The position numbers and the translations under genes are program-made. DNA of 64,000 nucleotides, taken from positions 62,001-126,000 of the forward strand of contig NZ_VIRS01000010.1 of the NCBI RefSeq assembly GCF_006912135.1, written 5' to 3'. Below the pieces are notes generated by a model. The model was not told where the DNA came from. It saw only the letters and a list, made by a program, of their open reading frames with translations, and did no database searches. Source of the DNA: Cryptosporangium phraense (GTDB taxonomy: Bacteria > Actinomycetota > Actinomycetes > Mycobacteriales > Cryptosporangiaceae). Positions 36,482 through 44,501 of this stretch are shown here, in pieces; the stretch's first letter is position 1; the number at the start of each line of letters is the position of its first letter.

Positions 36482-37531
36482 ATGCCGCGGGAAATCGTCC
36501 ATCCGCCCAAGGCTGAGCCCGGCGATCGGATCGCGGTCCTCTCTCCGTCGTTCGCGGCTCCCGGCCGGTTCCCGGCCGTGCACGAGCAGGCGATGCGACG
36601 ACTGACCGAGATCACCGGGCTCGTTCCCGTGGAATACCCGACCACCCGGCAGATCGGCGCCACCCCGCAGGCCCGGGCGGCCGACCTCGACGCCGCGTTC
36701 GCGGATCCGAGCATCCGCGCGATCCTGGCCACCATCGGCGGCGAGGACCAGATCACCGTGATCCCGCACCTCGACCCCGACCGCGCCCGGGCCGACCCCA
36801 AACCATTTCTCGGCACCAGCGACAACACGAACCTGCACCACTGGCTGTGGGACGTCGGCATCGCGAGTATCTACGGCGGGTCGTCCCAGGTGCACCTGGG
36901 TCCGGGCCCGGCCGTCGACGACCTGCACGCGCGCTCCCTGCGGGCAGCACTGCTGACCGGCGGGACCCTGGAGATCACCGACCCCGGCGAGTCGGAGGAC
37001 GTCGGCATCGACTGGGCCGATCCGCGTGCCCTCACGACGTTCGGCGACCGTGAAGCGACCGAGCCGTGGAGCTGGTCCGGCCCGGCCCGGTCGGTGACCG
37101 GGCCCACCTGGGGTGGGTGCCTGGAAGTGATCGAGTGGATCCTGACCGCGGGGCGCTTCCGGTTTTCCCCGGACGCTCTGGCCGGCGGCGTCGTGCTCAT
37201 CGAGACCTCCGAGGAGCTGCTCCCGGCGCGCCAGGTCGGATGGATCGTCCGCTCGTTGGGCGAGCGGGGGCTTCTCGGCGCGGCGGCGGCGATCCTGGTC
37301 GCGCGGCCACCGGTCTCCGATCACCAACGCCGGCCACCCGCGCCGGAACGGGCCCGACTGCGACGCGAGCAGCGCGACACGATCCTCGGCCTGATCGACC
37401 GCTACAACCCGGACGCGGTGGTGTGCGTGGGCGTGCCGTTCGGCCACACCCGGCCGCAATGGATCCTCCCGCACGGCGGAACGATCACCGTCGACGGCGC
37501 CCGCCGCCGCGTTCACGCCGACTACCGATAG
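36482..37531 (+). CDS. S66-family peptidase (LD-carboxypeptidase/MccF-like)
   Basis: A 349-residue serine peptidase of family S66. The catalytic Ser113 lies in GTSDNTNLHH; the family N-terminus PGDRIAVLSPSFAAP and the ATIGGEDQITVIPHLD segment are present, and the Glu/His partners are expected in IETSEEL and in CVGVPFGHTRPQW. Family members cleave LD-peptides in recycled peptidoglycan or hydrolyse microcin C-type and acyl-sulfamoyl nucleotides (MccF). No ribosome site stands out before the ATG. Its last 10 bp overlap the convergent HxlR gene. Confidence 0.85.
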   Translation: MPREIVHPPKAEPGDRIAVLSPSFAAPGRFPAVHEQAMRRLTEITGLVPVEYPTTRQIGATPQARAADLDAAFADPSIRAILATIGGEDQITVIPHLDPDRARADPKPFLGTSDNTNLHHWLWDVGIASIYGGSSQVHLGPGPAVDDLHARSLRAALLTGGTLEITDPGESEDVGIDWADPRALTTFGDREATEPWSWSGPARSVTGPTWGGCLEVIEWILTAGRFRFSPDALAGGVVLIETSEELLPARQVGWIVRSLGERGLLGAAAAILVARPPVSDHQRRPPAPERARLRREQRDTILGLIDRYNPDAVVCVGVPFGHTRPQWILPHGGTITVDGARRRVHADYR

Positions 37532-37923
37532 CCCTCTTGCAATTCGGACAACTCGTCGCCGTACTCGGTGACCCACGTGCCCAGGGCGCGCATCGGCCCG
37601 TCGGCGAAGCTCCGGCCCAGCGCGGTCAGCGCGTAGTCGACTCTCGGCGGCGCCTCAGCGAGATGTCGACGTTCGATCAACCCGGTGCTCAGCAGTCGGT
37701 TCAGTGCGTCGGTCAGCACCTTGTCGCTGATCCCGCCGATACTCCGACGCAACGCCCGGCGCCGTCGCGGGCCGGCGTCCAAGGCCGCGAGTACCACCAC
37801 GTCCCAGGTGTGCCGGAAGATGTCCGTCGCCAGGCGCAGCCGGCAATCGGCCACCAGTTCGCCGTCGTCGCCGGATCGCATGGCCACCATGGTGGCAGGC
37901 GCGACGCGCACCGGATGGTGCAT
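37522..37923 (-). CDS. HxlR-family winged-helix regulator
   Basis: A 133-residue HxlR (DUF24) regulator: LRLATDIFRHTWDVVVLAALDAGPRRRRALRRSIGGISDKVLTDALNRLLSTGLIER then the wing VDYALTALGRSF. The usual conserved Cys at the N-terminus is present as ADCRLRL, a potential thiol sensor. TAGGCA (rc of 37931-37936) ends 7 nt before the ATG, leaderless. Divergent from the NAD-binding protein, with only 23 bp between the two start codons, so it almost certainly regulates that gene. Confidence 0.85.
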   Translation of the reverse strand: MHHPVRVAPATMVAMRSGDDGELVADCRLRLATDIFRHTWDVVVLAALDAGPRRRRALRRSIGGISDKVLTDALNRLLSTGLIERRHLAEAPPRVDYALTALGRSFADGPMRALGTWVTEYGDELSELQEGYR

Positions 37924-37930
37924 CTCGATC

Positions 37931-37940
37931 TGCCTATCGT
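37931..37940. promoter_or_regulatory. Overlapping divergent -10 elements
   Basis: TGCCTATCGT holds a minus-strand -10 (TAGGCA, complement of 37931-37936) for the HxlR gene and a plus-strand -10 (TATCGT, 37935-37940) for the NAD-binding protein gene; they share two base pairs. Start codons follow at 7 and 6 nt. Confidence 0.55.
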
Positions 37941-37946
37941 CCCGGC

Positions 37947-38543
37947 ATGCGAATCGGAATTCTCGGCACCGGCGCCCTCGCGACCGCCCTCGCGACGGGC
38001 TGGGCGCGCGCCGGGCACGTTCTCACGATCGGTGGCCGCTCGCTCGACAAGGCCACCGCGATCGCCGCCGCGGTCGGCGGGACCGCCCGTCCGCTCCACG
38101 ACGTGGCCGCCGACGCCGACGCGGTCCTGCTCGCGGTCTCCTGGACCGGCGTCACCGAAACGCTCCGCGCGGCCGGACCGCTCGACGGCCTCCCGCTGAT
38201 CGATCCGATCAACGCCGTCGATCACGGCGTCGGCATCGTCCGGGCATCACCCGCCGAACACCTCGCCGCGGCGGTACCGGGAGCCCACGTGGTGAAGGCG
38301 TTCCACCTCTTCCCGGCCGGCACCTGGGCCGAGCCCCGCACCGACCCCGTGACCGTCGCCATGTGCGGCGACGATCCGCGCGCCCTGGAGCTCGTCGGCC
38401 GGCTGGTCACGGACGTCGGAGGCACGCCCGCCGTGCTGGGCGGACTCGATCGGGTGCGTCAGCTCGAAGAGGTCGCGGGTTTCGTCATCGGGCTCGCCTT
38501 CTCCGGCGTCGATCCGCGGTCCGCGGTCCCGTCCGCGTCGTAG
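37947..38543 (+). CDS. NAD(P)-binding F420 reductase-like protein
   Basis: A 198-residue Rossmann protein starting MRIGILGTGALATALATGWARAGH with GxGxxA at 7-12 and GGRS after beta-2, then HVVKAFHLFPAGTW, the signature of the NADPH-dependent F420 reductase/YdfG-like group (PF03807). Could reduce F420 or a small carbonyl. ATG is 6 nt after TATCGT. HxlR regulators are often paired with NAD(P)H oxidoreductases that detoxify aldehydes or quinones; that role is inferred. Confidence 0.78.
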   Translation: MRIGILGTGALATALATGWARAGHVLTIGGRSLDKATAIAAAVGGTARPLHDVAADADAVLLAVSWTGVTETLRAAGPLDGLPLIDPINAVDHGVGIVRASPAEHLAAAVPGAHVVKAFHLFPAGTWAEPRTDPVTVAMCGDDPRALELVGRLVTDVGGTPAVLGGLDRVRQLEEVAGFVIGLAFSGVDPRSAVPSAS

Positions 38544-38647
38544 GCCGGTGCCTCGGTCCGGCACAGCGGGATCGGTGATCGGCCGGTCCGCGCCGAACCC
38601 CTGAGGGCCGATCGAGGATCGCGCACGGGCTCCTGGATCATCGGTGA

Positions 38648-39592
38648 ATGACCTCTCCCGTGCCGTTCGATCCCGAGTTGCAGGCCGCGTACGCGGCCGC
38701 CGGCGGTTATCCCGGTCCGATGAGCGCCGACCGGCTCGCGGCGATCCGGGCCGAGGACGCGGCCGAGGTGCCGTCTCTCGACGAGCTGACCCGCGGCGGC
38801 CGGTTCACCGTGACCGAGCGGACGGTGGACACCGACGTGCGGCTGGTGATCTGCACGCCGGTCGCGTCGGACGGGCCGCGGCCGTGGATCTACCACACGC
38901 ACGGCGGAGGGATGTTCAGCGGCGACCACCGGATCGGTCTGGAGGTGCTCCTCGACGAGGCCGATTCGCTCGGTGCGGCGCTGGTGTCGGTCGGCTACCG
39001 GCTGGCGCCCGAGCATCCGCACCCGGCCCCGATCGACGACGTCTACGCCGGTCTGCTGTGGACCGCCGGCCGGGCCGGGGAGCTCGGCCTCGACCCGGAT
39101 CGGGTCGTGATCGCCGGGACCAGCGCCGGTGGTGGTCTGACCGCGGCGCTCGCGCTGACCGTGCGCGACCGGGGTGGCCCGCGGGTCCTCGGCCAGCTGC
39201 TGATGTGCCCGATGCTCGACGACCGCAACGACAGTGCGTCCGTGCGCCAGATGGTGGGCGTCGACATGTGGGACCGCAGCTGGAACGGCTTCGGCTGGTC
39301 GGCCCTGCTCGGTGATCGGCGCGGTGGCCCGGACGTGCCGCCGTACGCCGCGCCGGCCCGGGCGGCCGACCTGTCCGGCCTGCCGCCGGCCTTCATCGAC
39401 GTCGGCTCGGCCGAGTCCCTGCGCGACGAGGCCGTCGACTACGCCAACCGGCTGTGGCAGGCCGGTGGGGTCGCCGAGCTGCACGTCTGGGCCGGCGGCT
39501 TCCACGTGTTCGACTGGATCGCGCCCGAGGCGCGGATCACCCGCGCCACCCTCGCGGCCCGCCGGTCCTGGCTCCAGCGCGTACTCGCCTAG
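38648..39592 (+). CDS. Alpha/beta hydrolase of the hormone-sensitive lipase group
   Basis: A 314-residue esterase of family IV (PF07859). The oxyanion-hole motif is HTHGGGMF and the nucleophile elbow GTSAGGG; the acid lies in the SAESLRDEAVDYA region and the catalytic His in GGFHVFDW. Acts on short acyl esters. The gene stands alone: about 105 bp after the previous gene and followed by a 173-bp intergenic region with two tandem repeats. Confidence 0.88.
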   Translation: MTSPVPFDPELQAAYAAAGGYPGPMSADRLAAIRAEDAAEVPSLDELTRGGRFTVTERTVDTDVRLVICTPVASDGPRPWIYHTHGGGMFSGDHRIGLEVLLDEADSLGAALVSVGYRLAPEHPHPAPIDDVYAGLLWTAGRAGELGLDPDRVVIAGTSAGGGLTAALALTVRDRGGPRVLGQLLMCPMLDDRNDSASVRQMVGVDMWDRSWNGFGWSALLGDRRGGPDVPPYAAPARAADLSGLPPAFIDVGSAESLRDEAVDYANRLWQAGGVAELHVWAGGFHVFDWIAPEARITRATLAARRSWLQRVLA

Positions 39593-39700
39593 GGTCTCAC
39601 GGTCGATGCACACCCCCGGCCGGCGAGGGTGGGCGGGCCACCACCCCCGGCGGAGCGGGACGTCGCCCGCGCAACCACCCGCACGTCCGGACCGACGCCC

Positions 39701-39755
39701 GAGGCCTCAGCCCGGCAGGCGTAATAAAAGAGGCCTCAGCCCGGCAGGCGTAATA
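39701..39755. repeat. Two-copy tandem repeat, 29-bp period
   Basis: A 26-bp sequence beginning GAGGCCTCAGCCCGG occurs at 39701-39726 and 39730-39755 without mismatch. Each unit opens with the palindrome GAGGCCTC and ends GCGTAATA. It lies between two convergent genes (39592 and 39766 ends), so it may be a terminator region or a duplicated binding site. The rest of 39593-39765 shows nothing else. Confidence 0.7.
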
Positions 39756-39765
39756 GAAAGGCCGA

Positions 39766-40242
39766 TCACGGGACGATCGTCACCGGCCAGTTCCGCTGGC
39801 GGACCAGCCGGACCGCCAACGAACCCGCCAGCCGAGACCCCAACCGCGCCGACGCCCCCACGATCAGCGCGTCCGCATGATGGTCATCGGCCACCGCGGC
39901 CAACTCCCTCAACCGATCACCCTCCCGGACGACCAACCGCACCCGCACCCCCCACTGGGACGCGAGCTGCCCCACCTCGGCCTCCAGCGTGGCCTCGACC
40001 GCGTCCCGGGCCTCGTACGCGGCCTGCGTGAGCAGGCTCGTCGCGTCGATGCCCGCGCACGCGCTCCACCCGATACCCGCGGATCGGACGTGCACCGCGA
40101 CCAGCGTGCTGCCGTTCCGACGGGCCAGGCCGGCGGCGTAGGCCAGCGCCCGTAACGCGGAGGGGGAGTCGTCGATGCCGACGACGATCGTGCCCGGGCC
40201 ATCGGTGCCGAGCTCGAACCGCTCCGACTTCCACGATCCCAT
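39766..40242 (-). CDS. Universal stress protein (UspA family)
   Basis: A 158-residue single Usp domain. The ATP-binding pattern is intact: GTIVVGIDDSPSALRALAYAA at the start and DALIVGASARLGSRLAGSLAVRLVRQRNWPVTIVP at the end (G-2x-G-9x-G-S/T, with one position RLA). Probably ATP-binding, cytoplasmic, stress-related. It is coupled to the MarR gene upstream: the MarR stop and this start share one base (TGATG). Confidence 0.87.
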   Translation of the reverse strand: MGSWKSERFELGTDGPGTIVVGIDDSPSALRALAYAAGLARRNGSTLVAVHVRSAGIGWSACAGIDATSLLTQAAYEARDAVEATLEAEVGQLASQWGVRVRLVVREGDRLRELAAVADDHHADALIVGASARLGSRLAGSLAVRLVRQRNWPVTIVP

Positions 40243-40679
40243 CAGCCGCCCCCGGCCCCGGCCGGAACCGCGGCCAGGCGGCGCAGCGCCGGGATCGCGG
40301 CCGCCACCGCGGCTCGGTCGTCGGCGTCGAGGCGGCTGAGCAGGGCGTCCAGCGTGGCCGCGTAGCCCGCGGCGGTGCGGGCCAGCTGTTCGCGCCCGCC
40401 GTCGGTCAGTTCGACCAGCACCCCGCGGCCGTCGTGCGGATCCGGGATCCGGCGCACGAGGTCGGCCCGCTCCAGGCGGCCGACCAGCTGGGTCATCCCG
40501 GGCTGCGAGGCCCGCTCGACGCGGGCCAGTTCGCTGATCCGCCCCGGCCCCTCCGACTCCAGGCGACGCAGGACGGCCAGCGCCACCAGGCTGACGCCGT
40601 CCGACGGGTCGGTCTGCCGGATGATCCGGATCAGCTGCCCCAGAACCGGCATCAACTGGGCACCCGGAGTCACATCCAT
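40242..40679 (-). CDS. MarR-family regulator
   Basis: A 145-residue MarR protein: VSLVALAVLRRLESEGPGRISELARVERASQPGMTQLVGRLERADLVRRI then the wing PDPHDGRGVLVELTDGGRE. Start ATG at 40679 (MDVTPGAQ) is preferred over one 15 nt upstream because it begins at the family N-terminus. The divergent neighbour is an MFS transporter; a CATAA-N5-TTATG inverted repeat overlaps the MarR start codon. This is a textbook MarR/exporter arrangement, with Usp as second gene in the MarR operon. Confidence 0.9.
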   Translation of the reverse strand: MDVTPGAQLMPVLGQLIRIIRQTDPSDGVSLVALAVLRRLESEGPGRISELARVERASQPGMTQLVGRLERADLVRRIPDPHDGRGVLVELTDGGREQLARTAAGYAATLDALLSRLDADDRAAVAAAIPALRRLAAVPAGAGGG

Positions 40680-40691
40680 AACGTGATTATG
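40677..40691. promoter_or_regulatory. MarR-type operator over the marR start codon
   Basis: CATAA-CGTGA-TTATG, perfect 5-bp arms. It contains the MarR ATG (complement of 40677-40679) and lies 65-79 bp upstream of the MFS start, so one repressor could control both directions. Confidence 0.5.
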
Positions 40692-40755
40692 CACATCCGC
40701 GAAGACGGATTACAGTTGCGTGAGGCAACCGAATCTGCGCGGTGGAGGTGGACCG

Positions 40756-42045
40756 GTGAGCGGTGCTTCCGGTGGCACGTTGTTCAAACAGCCGAAGGCC
40801 GTCTACGCGGTGGCCTTCGCCTGCGTCGTCAGTTTCATGGGCATCGGCTTGGTCGACCCGATCCTGCCCGCGCTCTCGGAGAAGCTGCACGCCTCGCCGA
40901 GCCAGGTCAGCCTGCTGTTCACCAGCTACCTGCTGGTGACGGCGGTCGCGATGCTGTTCACCGGCTGGGTGGCCAGCCGGATCGGCGCGAAGAAGACGCT
41001 GATCGCCGGTCTGGTGCTCATCGTCGTGTTCTCGGCGCTGGCCGGGCTGTCCGGCTCGATCAGCGGCATCGTCGGGTTCCGGGCCGGCTGGGGGCTGGGC
41101 AACGCGCTGTTCATCGCGACCTCGTTGGCGGTGATCGTCGCGTCCGCGTCCGGCGGGTTCGCCGGGGCGATCGTGCTGTACGAGGCCGCGCTCGGGCTCG
41201 GCATCGCGGCCGGGCCGCTGATCGGCGGCCTGCTGGGTGACATCAGCTGGCGCGGCCCGTTCTTCGGCGTCGCCGTGCTGATGGCGATCGCGCTGCTGGC
41301 GACCGTCACGATGGTCGAGGACACGCCCCGGCCGGCGCACAAGACCGAACTGCTCGCGCCGCTCAAGGCGCTGCGCCACCGCAGCCTGCTGACGATGTCG
41401 CTGACCGCGGTGCTCTACAACTGGGGCTTCTTCACGATGCTCGGGTACGCGCCGTACCCGATGGAGCTCGACGCGATCCACCTCGGCTTCGTCTTCTTCG
41501 GCTGGGGTCTGCTGCTCGCGTTCTTCGCGGTCACCGGCGCGCCCTGGCTGCAGCGCCGGTTCGGCACCGCGCCGTCGTTGTACGGCGCGCTCACCGCGTT
41601 CGCGGTGCTCATCCTCCTGATCGGACTTTTCACCGACGTCCGGTGGGTGGTGATCGTCTGCGTGATCGCGTCCGGCATCGTCGCCGGGATGAACAACACG
41701 CTGACGACGCAAGCCGTGATGCTCGTGTCGCCGGTGGAGCGGCCGGTCGCGTCGGCGGCGTACGGGTTCGTGCGGTTCATCGGCGGTGGCCTGGCGCCGT
41801 ACGTCGCCGGGAAGATGGTCGACCACTGGAACATCCACGTGCCGTTCGTCGTCGGCGCGGTGGCGGTGCTGGCCGGCGTCGCGGTGCTGGCGACCGGCCA
41901 CCGCACGCTGGCCCGGGCCGACGCCCAGCTGGTGGCCGGGCACGCCGGAGCCTCGGACGACGTCGCCGGAGAGGTCGCCGACGAGTTCGGCGGCGCTCCG
42001 GACGCGATCGACCACGAGCTGGAGGTCGAGCGCGGCGTCCGGTGA
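40756..42045 (+). CDS. MFS transporter under MarR control
   Basis: A 429-residue major facilitator with 12 helices and a hydrophilic, acidic C-terminal extension of about 45 residues. Helix 1 has FMGIGLVDPILPAL and loop 2-3 has GWVASRIGAKKTLI (motif A variant). It belongs to the DHA1/ACDE group of drug or metabolite exporters. The GTG at 40756 is chosen because GGAGGTGG lies 4-5 nt upstream; an upstream in-frame GTG (40720) has none. Divergent from the MarR regulator. Confidence 0.85.
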   Translation: MSGASGGTLFKQPKAVYAVAFACVVSFMGIGLVDPILPALSEKLHASPSQVSLLFTSYLLVTAVAMLFTGWVASRIGAKKTLIAGLVLIVVFSALAGLSGSISGIVGFRAGWGLGNALFIATSLAVIVASASGGFAGAIVLYEAALGLGIAAGPLIGGLLGDISWRGPFFGVAVLMAIALLATVTMVEDTPRPAHKTELLAPLKALRHRSLLTMSLTAVLYNWGFFTMLGYAPYPMELDAIHLGFVFFGWGLLLAFFAVTGAPWLQRRFGTAPSLYGALTAFAVLILLIGLFTDVRWVVIVCVIASGIVAGMNNTLTTQAVMLVSPVERPVASAAYGFVRFIGGGLAPYVAGKMVDHWNIHVPFVVGAVAVLAGVAVLATGHRTLARADAQLVAGHAGASDDVAGEVADEFGGAPDAIDHELEVERGVR

Positions 42046-42050
42046 GCCTC

Positions 42051-42089
42051 TTGTCCTGACAAACTCCCGTTGTTAGTTTGTCAGGACAA
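42051..42089. promoter_or_regulatory. Large inverted repeat with two GntR-type operators before iolC
   Basis: Arms TTGTCCTGACAAACT (42051-42065) and AGTTTGTCAGGACAA (42075-42089) are perfect 15-bp complements with a 9-bp spacer. Each arm itself contains a TTGTC-N2-GACAA palindrome (42051-42062 and 42078-42089), the shape of GntR-family sites found before actinobacterial inositol genes. A -35 TTGTCC and -10 TTAGTT (42073-42078, 16-bp spacing) overlap both sites, so binding would block transcription. Confidence 0.7.
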
Positions 42090-42104
42090 AGGGAGGCGGC
42101 ATCC

Positions 42105-43064
42105 ATGGGCACTCCGTTCGACCTCGTCACGATCGGCCGGATCGGCGTCGACCTGTATCCGCTGCAGGACGACGTCGGTCTCGAAGACGTCGAGACGTTC
42201 GGCAAGTACCTCGGCGGGAGCGCGACGAACGTCGCGGTCGCGGCCGCCCGGCACGGGCGGCGCAGCGCGGTCGTGACCGGCGTCGGCGACGACCCGTTCG
42301 GCCGTTACGCCCGGCGCGAGCTGGCCCGGCTCGGGGTCGACAACGGGTTCGTCGCGACGATCGCCGACCTGAACACGCCGGTGACGTTCTGCGAGATCTT
42401 CCCGCCCGACCACTTCCCGCTGTACTTCTACCGCGAGCCGATCGCGCCCGACCTGATGCTCACCCCGTCCGATCTCGACCTCGGCGCGATCGTCGAGGCG
42501 CGGATCTACTGGTCGACGGTCACCGGGCTCTCCCGGGAGCCGAGTCGGGACACCCACCACGCGGCCTGGGAGGCCCGGGGCCGGGCCCCACTGACGGTCC
42601 TCGACCTCGACTACCGGCCGATGTTCTGGTCGTCGCCGGAGGTGGCGACCGCCGAGGTCGGCGAGGCTCTGCGGCACGTGACGGTCGCGGTCGGCAACCG
42701 GGAGGAGTGCGAGGTCGCGGTCGGGGAGACCGACCCCCACCGGGCGGCGGACGCGTTGCTCGAGCGCGGTCTCGAGCTGGCGATCGTGAAGCAGGGGCCG
42801 CGCGGGGTGCTGGCCAAGACCCGCGAGGAGACCGTCGAGGTGCCGCCCTACCCGGTCGACGTCGTGAACGGGCTCGGGGCCGGCGACGGGTTCGGCGGGG
42901 CGCTGTGCCACGGGTTGCTGGCGGGCTGGCCGCTGCTGAAGACCGTGCAGTTCGCGAACATCGCCGGGGCGATCGTGGCCGGCCGGCGGGAGTGCTCCAC
43001 CGCGATGCCGACGACCGGCGAGGTCGACGCGATCATGGCCGAGGTCGGCCGGGTCGATGCCTGA
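42105..43064 (+). CDS. iolC: 5-dehydro-2-deoxygluconokinase
   Basis: A 319-residue PfkB/ribokinase-family kinase. Signature 1 is KYLGGSATNVAVAAARHG, signature 2 is DVVNGLGAGDGFGGALCHGL with catalytic Asp in GAGD. The opening FDLVTIGRIGVDLYPLQDDVGLEDVETF is typical of IolC, which phosphorylates 5-dehydro-2-deoxy-D-gluconate in myo-inositol breakdown. GGGAGG lies 9 nt before the ATG. It is followed by the Cgl0159-type gene, overlapping by 8 bp, as in many actinobacterial iol clusters, but iolA, B, D, E and G are not in this window. Confidence 0.88.
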   Translation: MGTPFDLVTIGRIGVDLYPLQDDVGLEDVETFGKYLGGSATNVAVAAARHGRRSAVVTGVGDDPFGRYARRELARLGVDNGFVATIADLNTPVTFCEIFPPDHFPLYFYREPIAPDLMLTPSDLDLGAIVEARIYWSTVTGLSREPSRDTHHAAWEARGRAPLTVLDLDYRPMFWSSPEVATAEVGEALRHVTVAVGNREECEVAVGETDPHRAADALLERGLELAIVKQGPRGVLAKTREETVEVPPYPVDVVNGLGAGDGFGGALCHGLLAGWPLLKTVQFANIAGAIVAGRRECSTAMPTTGEVDAIMAEVGRVDA

Positions 43065-43995
43065 GGACTCCGCCGGACCGATCCTCTCCGGCTCGGCCTC
43101 GGCCGGCCTCGGCTCGGTCGCCGCCGACGCGTTCGACGCGTTGCGCCGGGCCCGGCACGCCGACCCCGGAGCGGTGGCGTCCGCGTACGCGGCGCGGGTC
43201 CGTCGCCCGCTGGTGGCCGGGGACGGGCGGTTGTTCATCGTCGCGGCCGACCACCCGGCCCGGGGCGCGCTCGGCGCCGGTGGTGACCCGATGGCGATGG
43301 CCAACCGCTACGACCTGCTGCGACGGTTGGTGCTCGCCCTGTCCCGGCCCGGGGTCGACGGCGTCCTCGGGACCCCGGACATCCTCGACGACCTCGCGCT
43401 GCTCGGCGCGCTCGACGGCAAGATCGCGGTCGGCTCGATGAACCGCGGCGGGCTGCACGGCGCCGTGTTCGAGATGGACGACCGGTTCACCGGCCACGAC
43501 GTCGACTCGATGGTGGCGTCGCAGGTGGACGCGGCGAAGCTCCTCGTCCGGATCAACCTCCAGGACGCGGCGACGGCGCGGACGCTCGAATCGACGGCGC
43601 AGGCCGTCACCGCGGCGGCCCGGGCACGGCTGCCGATCATGCTCGAGCCGTTCCTGAGCCGGTGGGCCGGCCGGCGGGTCGTCAACGACCTGTCGGCCGA
43701 GGCGGTCGTCACCTCGGTCGCGATCGCGTCCGGGCTCGGCGGGTCGTCGGCCTACACCTGGCTCAAGCTGCCGGTGGTGCCGGACATGGACCGGGTGCTC
43801 GACGCGACCACGCTCCCGACGCTCCTGCTCGGCGGCGACGGCGGGGGAGAGCCGGCCGACACCTACGCCGCCTGGCGGTCGGCGTTGGCGCTGCCCGGCG
43901 TGCACGGCCTGGTGGTCGGCCGCACGCTGCTCTACCCCCGCGACGACGACGTCCGGCAGGCGGTGGACATCGCGGCCGGGCTCGTCCACGACTGA
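43057..43995 (+). CDS. Cgl0159-type (beta/alpha)8 aldolase-like protein
   Basis: A 312-residue TIM-barrel protein of the group that follows iolC in actinobacterial inositol clusters (Cgl0159 in Corynebacterium; often labelled deoxyribose-phosphate aldolase-like). Characteristic stretches are RLFIVAADHPARGALG, LLVRINLQDAAT, IMLEPFLSRWAGRRVVNDLSAEAV and YTWLKLPVVPDMDRVL, with a Lys in the sixth strand position consistent with a Schiff-base aldolase. It may act as the 6-phospho-5-dehydro-2-deoxygluconate aldolase in place of IolJ; that is inference. Its 3' end overlaps the convergent SRPBCC gene by 64 bp. Confidence 0.78.
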   Translation: MPEDSAGPILSGSASAGLGSVAADAFDALRRARHADPGAVASAYAARVRRPLVAGDGRLFIVAADHPARGALGAGGDPMAMANRYDLLRRLVLALSRPGVDGVLGTPDILDDLALLGALDGKIAVGSMNRGGLHGAVFEMDDRFTGHDVDSMVASQVDAAKLLVRINLQDAATARTLESTAQAVTAAARARLPIMLEPFLSRWAGRRVVNDLSAEAVVTSVAIASGLGGSSAYTWLKLPVVPDMDRVLDATTLPTLLLGGDGGGEPADTYAAWRSALALPGVHGLVVGRTLLYPRDDDVRQAVDIAAGLVHD

Positions 43996-44492
43996 TCCGC
44001 TACACCATGGCGACGGCCCGACCGACCCCTCATCACGCGCACCCAGAGTGACCAGCGGTTCGGCGTCCGAACCACGCCGGTCGTCGCGCGCTCGACGTTG
44101 TCGAGCGCGTCCTCGACCAGCGCGTCGTGCAGCCAGCGGATCGCCAGCGGCCAGGCCAGGCGCATCGATCCACGCGGGTGGACGGTCATGTCGTGGACGA
44201 CGCGGCACCGGTCACCGGTGATCGGCTCGACGCGGAACTCGTGCCAGCCGGTGGACGCGAAGCGCGGTCCGAACTCGAACCGGACGCGCCGGCCCGGCTC
44301 GTACTCGGCCACCGTGTAGCGGATCGGGCCGTGGCCGCCGGCCGCTCCGACGCCCAGCGGGCGGTCGAGCTTCATCGGCGGCCACTGCGGGCTGGGCCAG
44401 ACCGCGTCGTCGGGACCGGCCAGCGTGTCGAGGACGGCGCCCGCCGCCGGGGCGGGGCAGTCGAGCGTGCGGACGTGGGTGTTCCTGATCAT
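43932..44492 (-). CDS. SRPBCC-fold (polyketide cyclase-like) protein
   Basis: A protein of about 186 residues from the ATG at 44492. Residues 1-140 fit the START/Bet v1-like hydrophobic-ligand fold (MIRNTHVRTLDCPAPAAGAVLDTL, IRYTVAEYEPGRRVRFEFGP, GWHEFRVEPITGDRCRVVHDMTV); the C-terminal 40 residues are not conserved-looking and read over the end of the iol gene. Function unknown. Divergent from a TetR gene whose operators lie between them, so likely TetR-controlled. An ATG 12 nt upstream is an alternative start. Confidence 0.72.
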   Translation of the reverse strand: MIRNTHVRTLDCPAPAAGAVLDTLAGPDDAVWPSPQWPPMKLDRPLGVGAAGGHGPIRYTVAEYEPGRRVRFEFGPRFASTGWHEFRVEPITGDRCRVVHDMTVHPRGSMRLAWPLAIRWLHDALVEDALDNVERATTGVVRTPNRWSLWVRVMRGRSGRRHGVADQSWTSPAAMSTACRTSSSRG

Positions 44493-44501
44493 GGCAACCT
44501 T

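Noticed and set aside
39701-39755. A short CRISPR array.
   Set aside because: Only two units with a 3-4 bp gap; there are no spacers and no cas genes.
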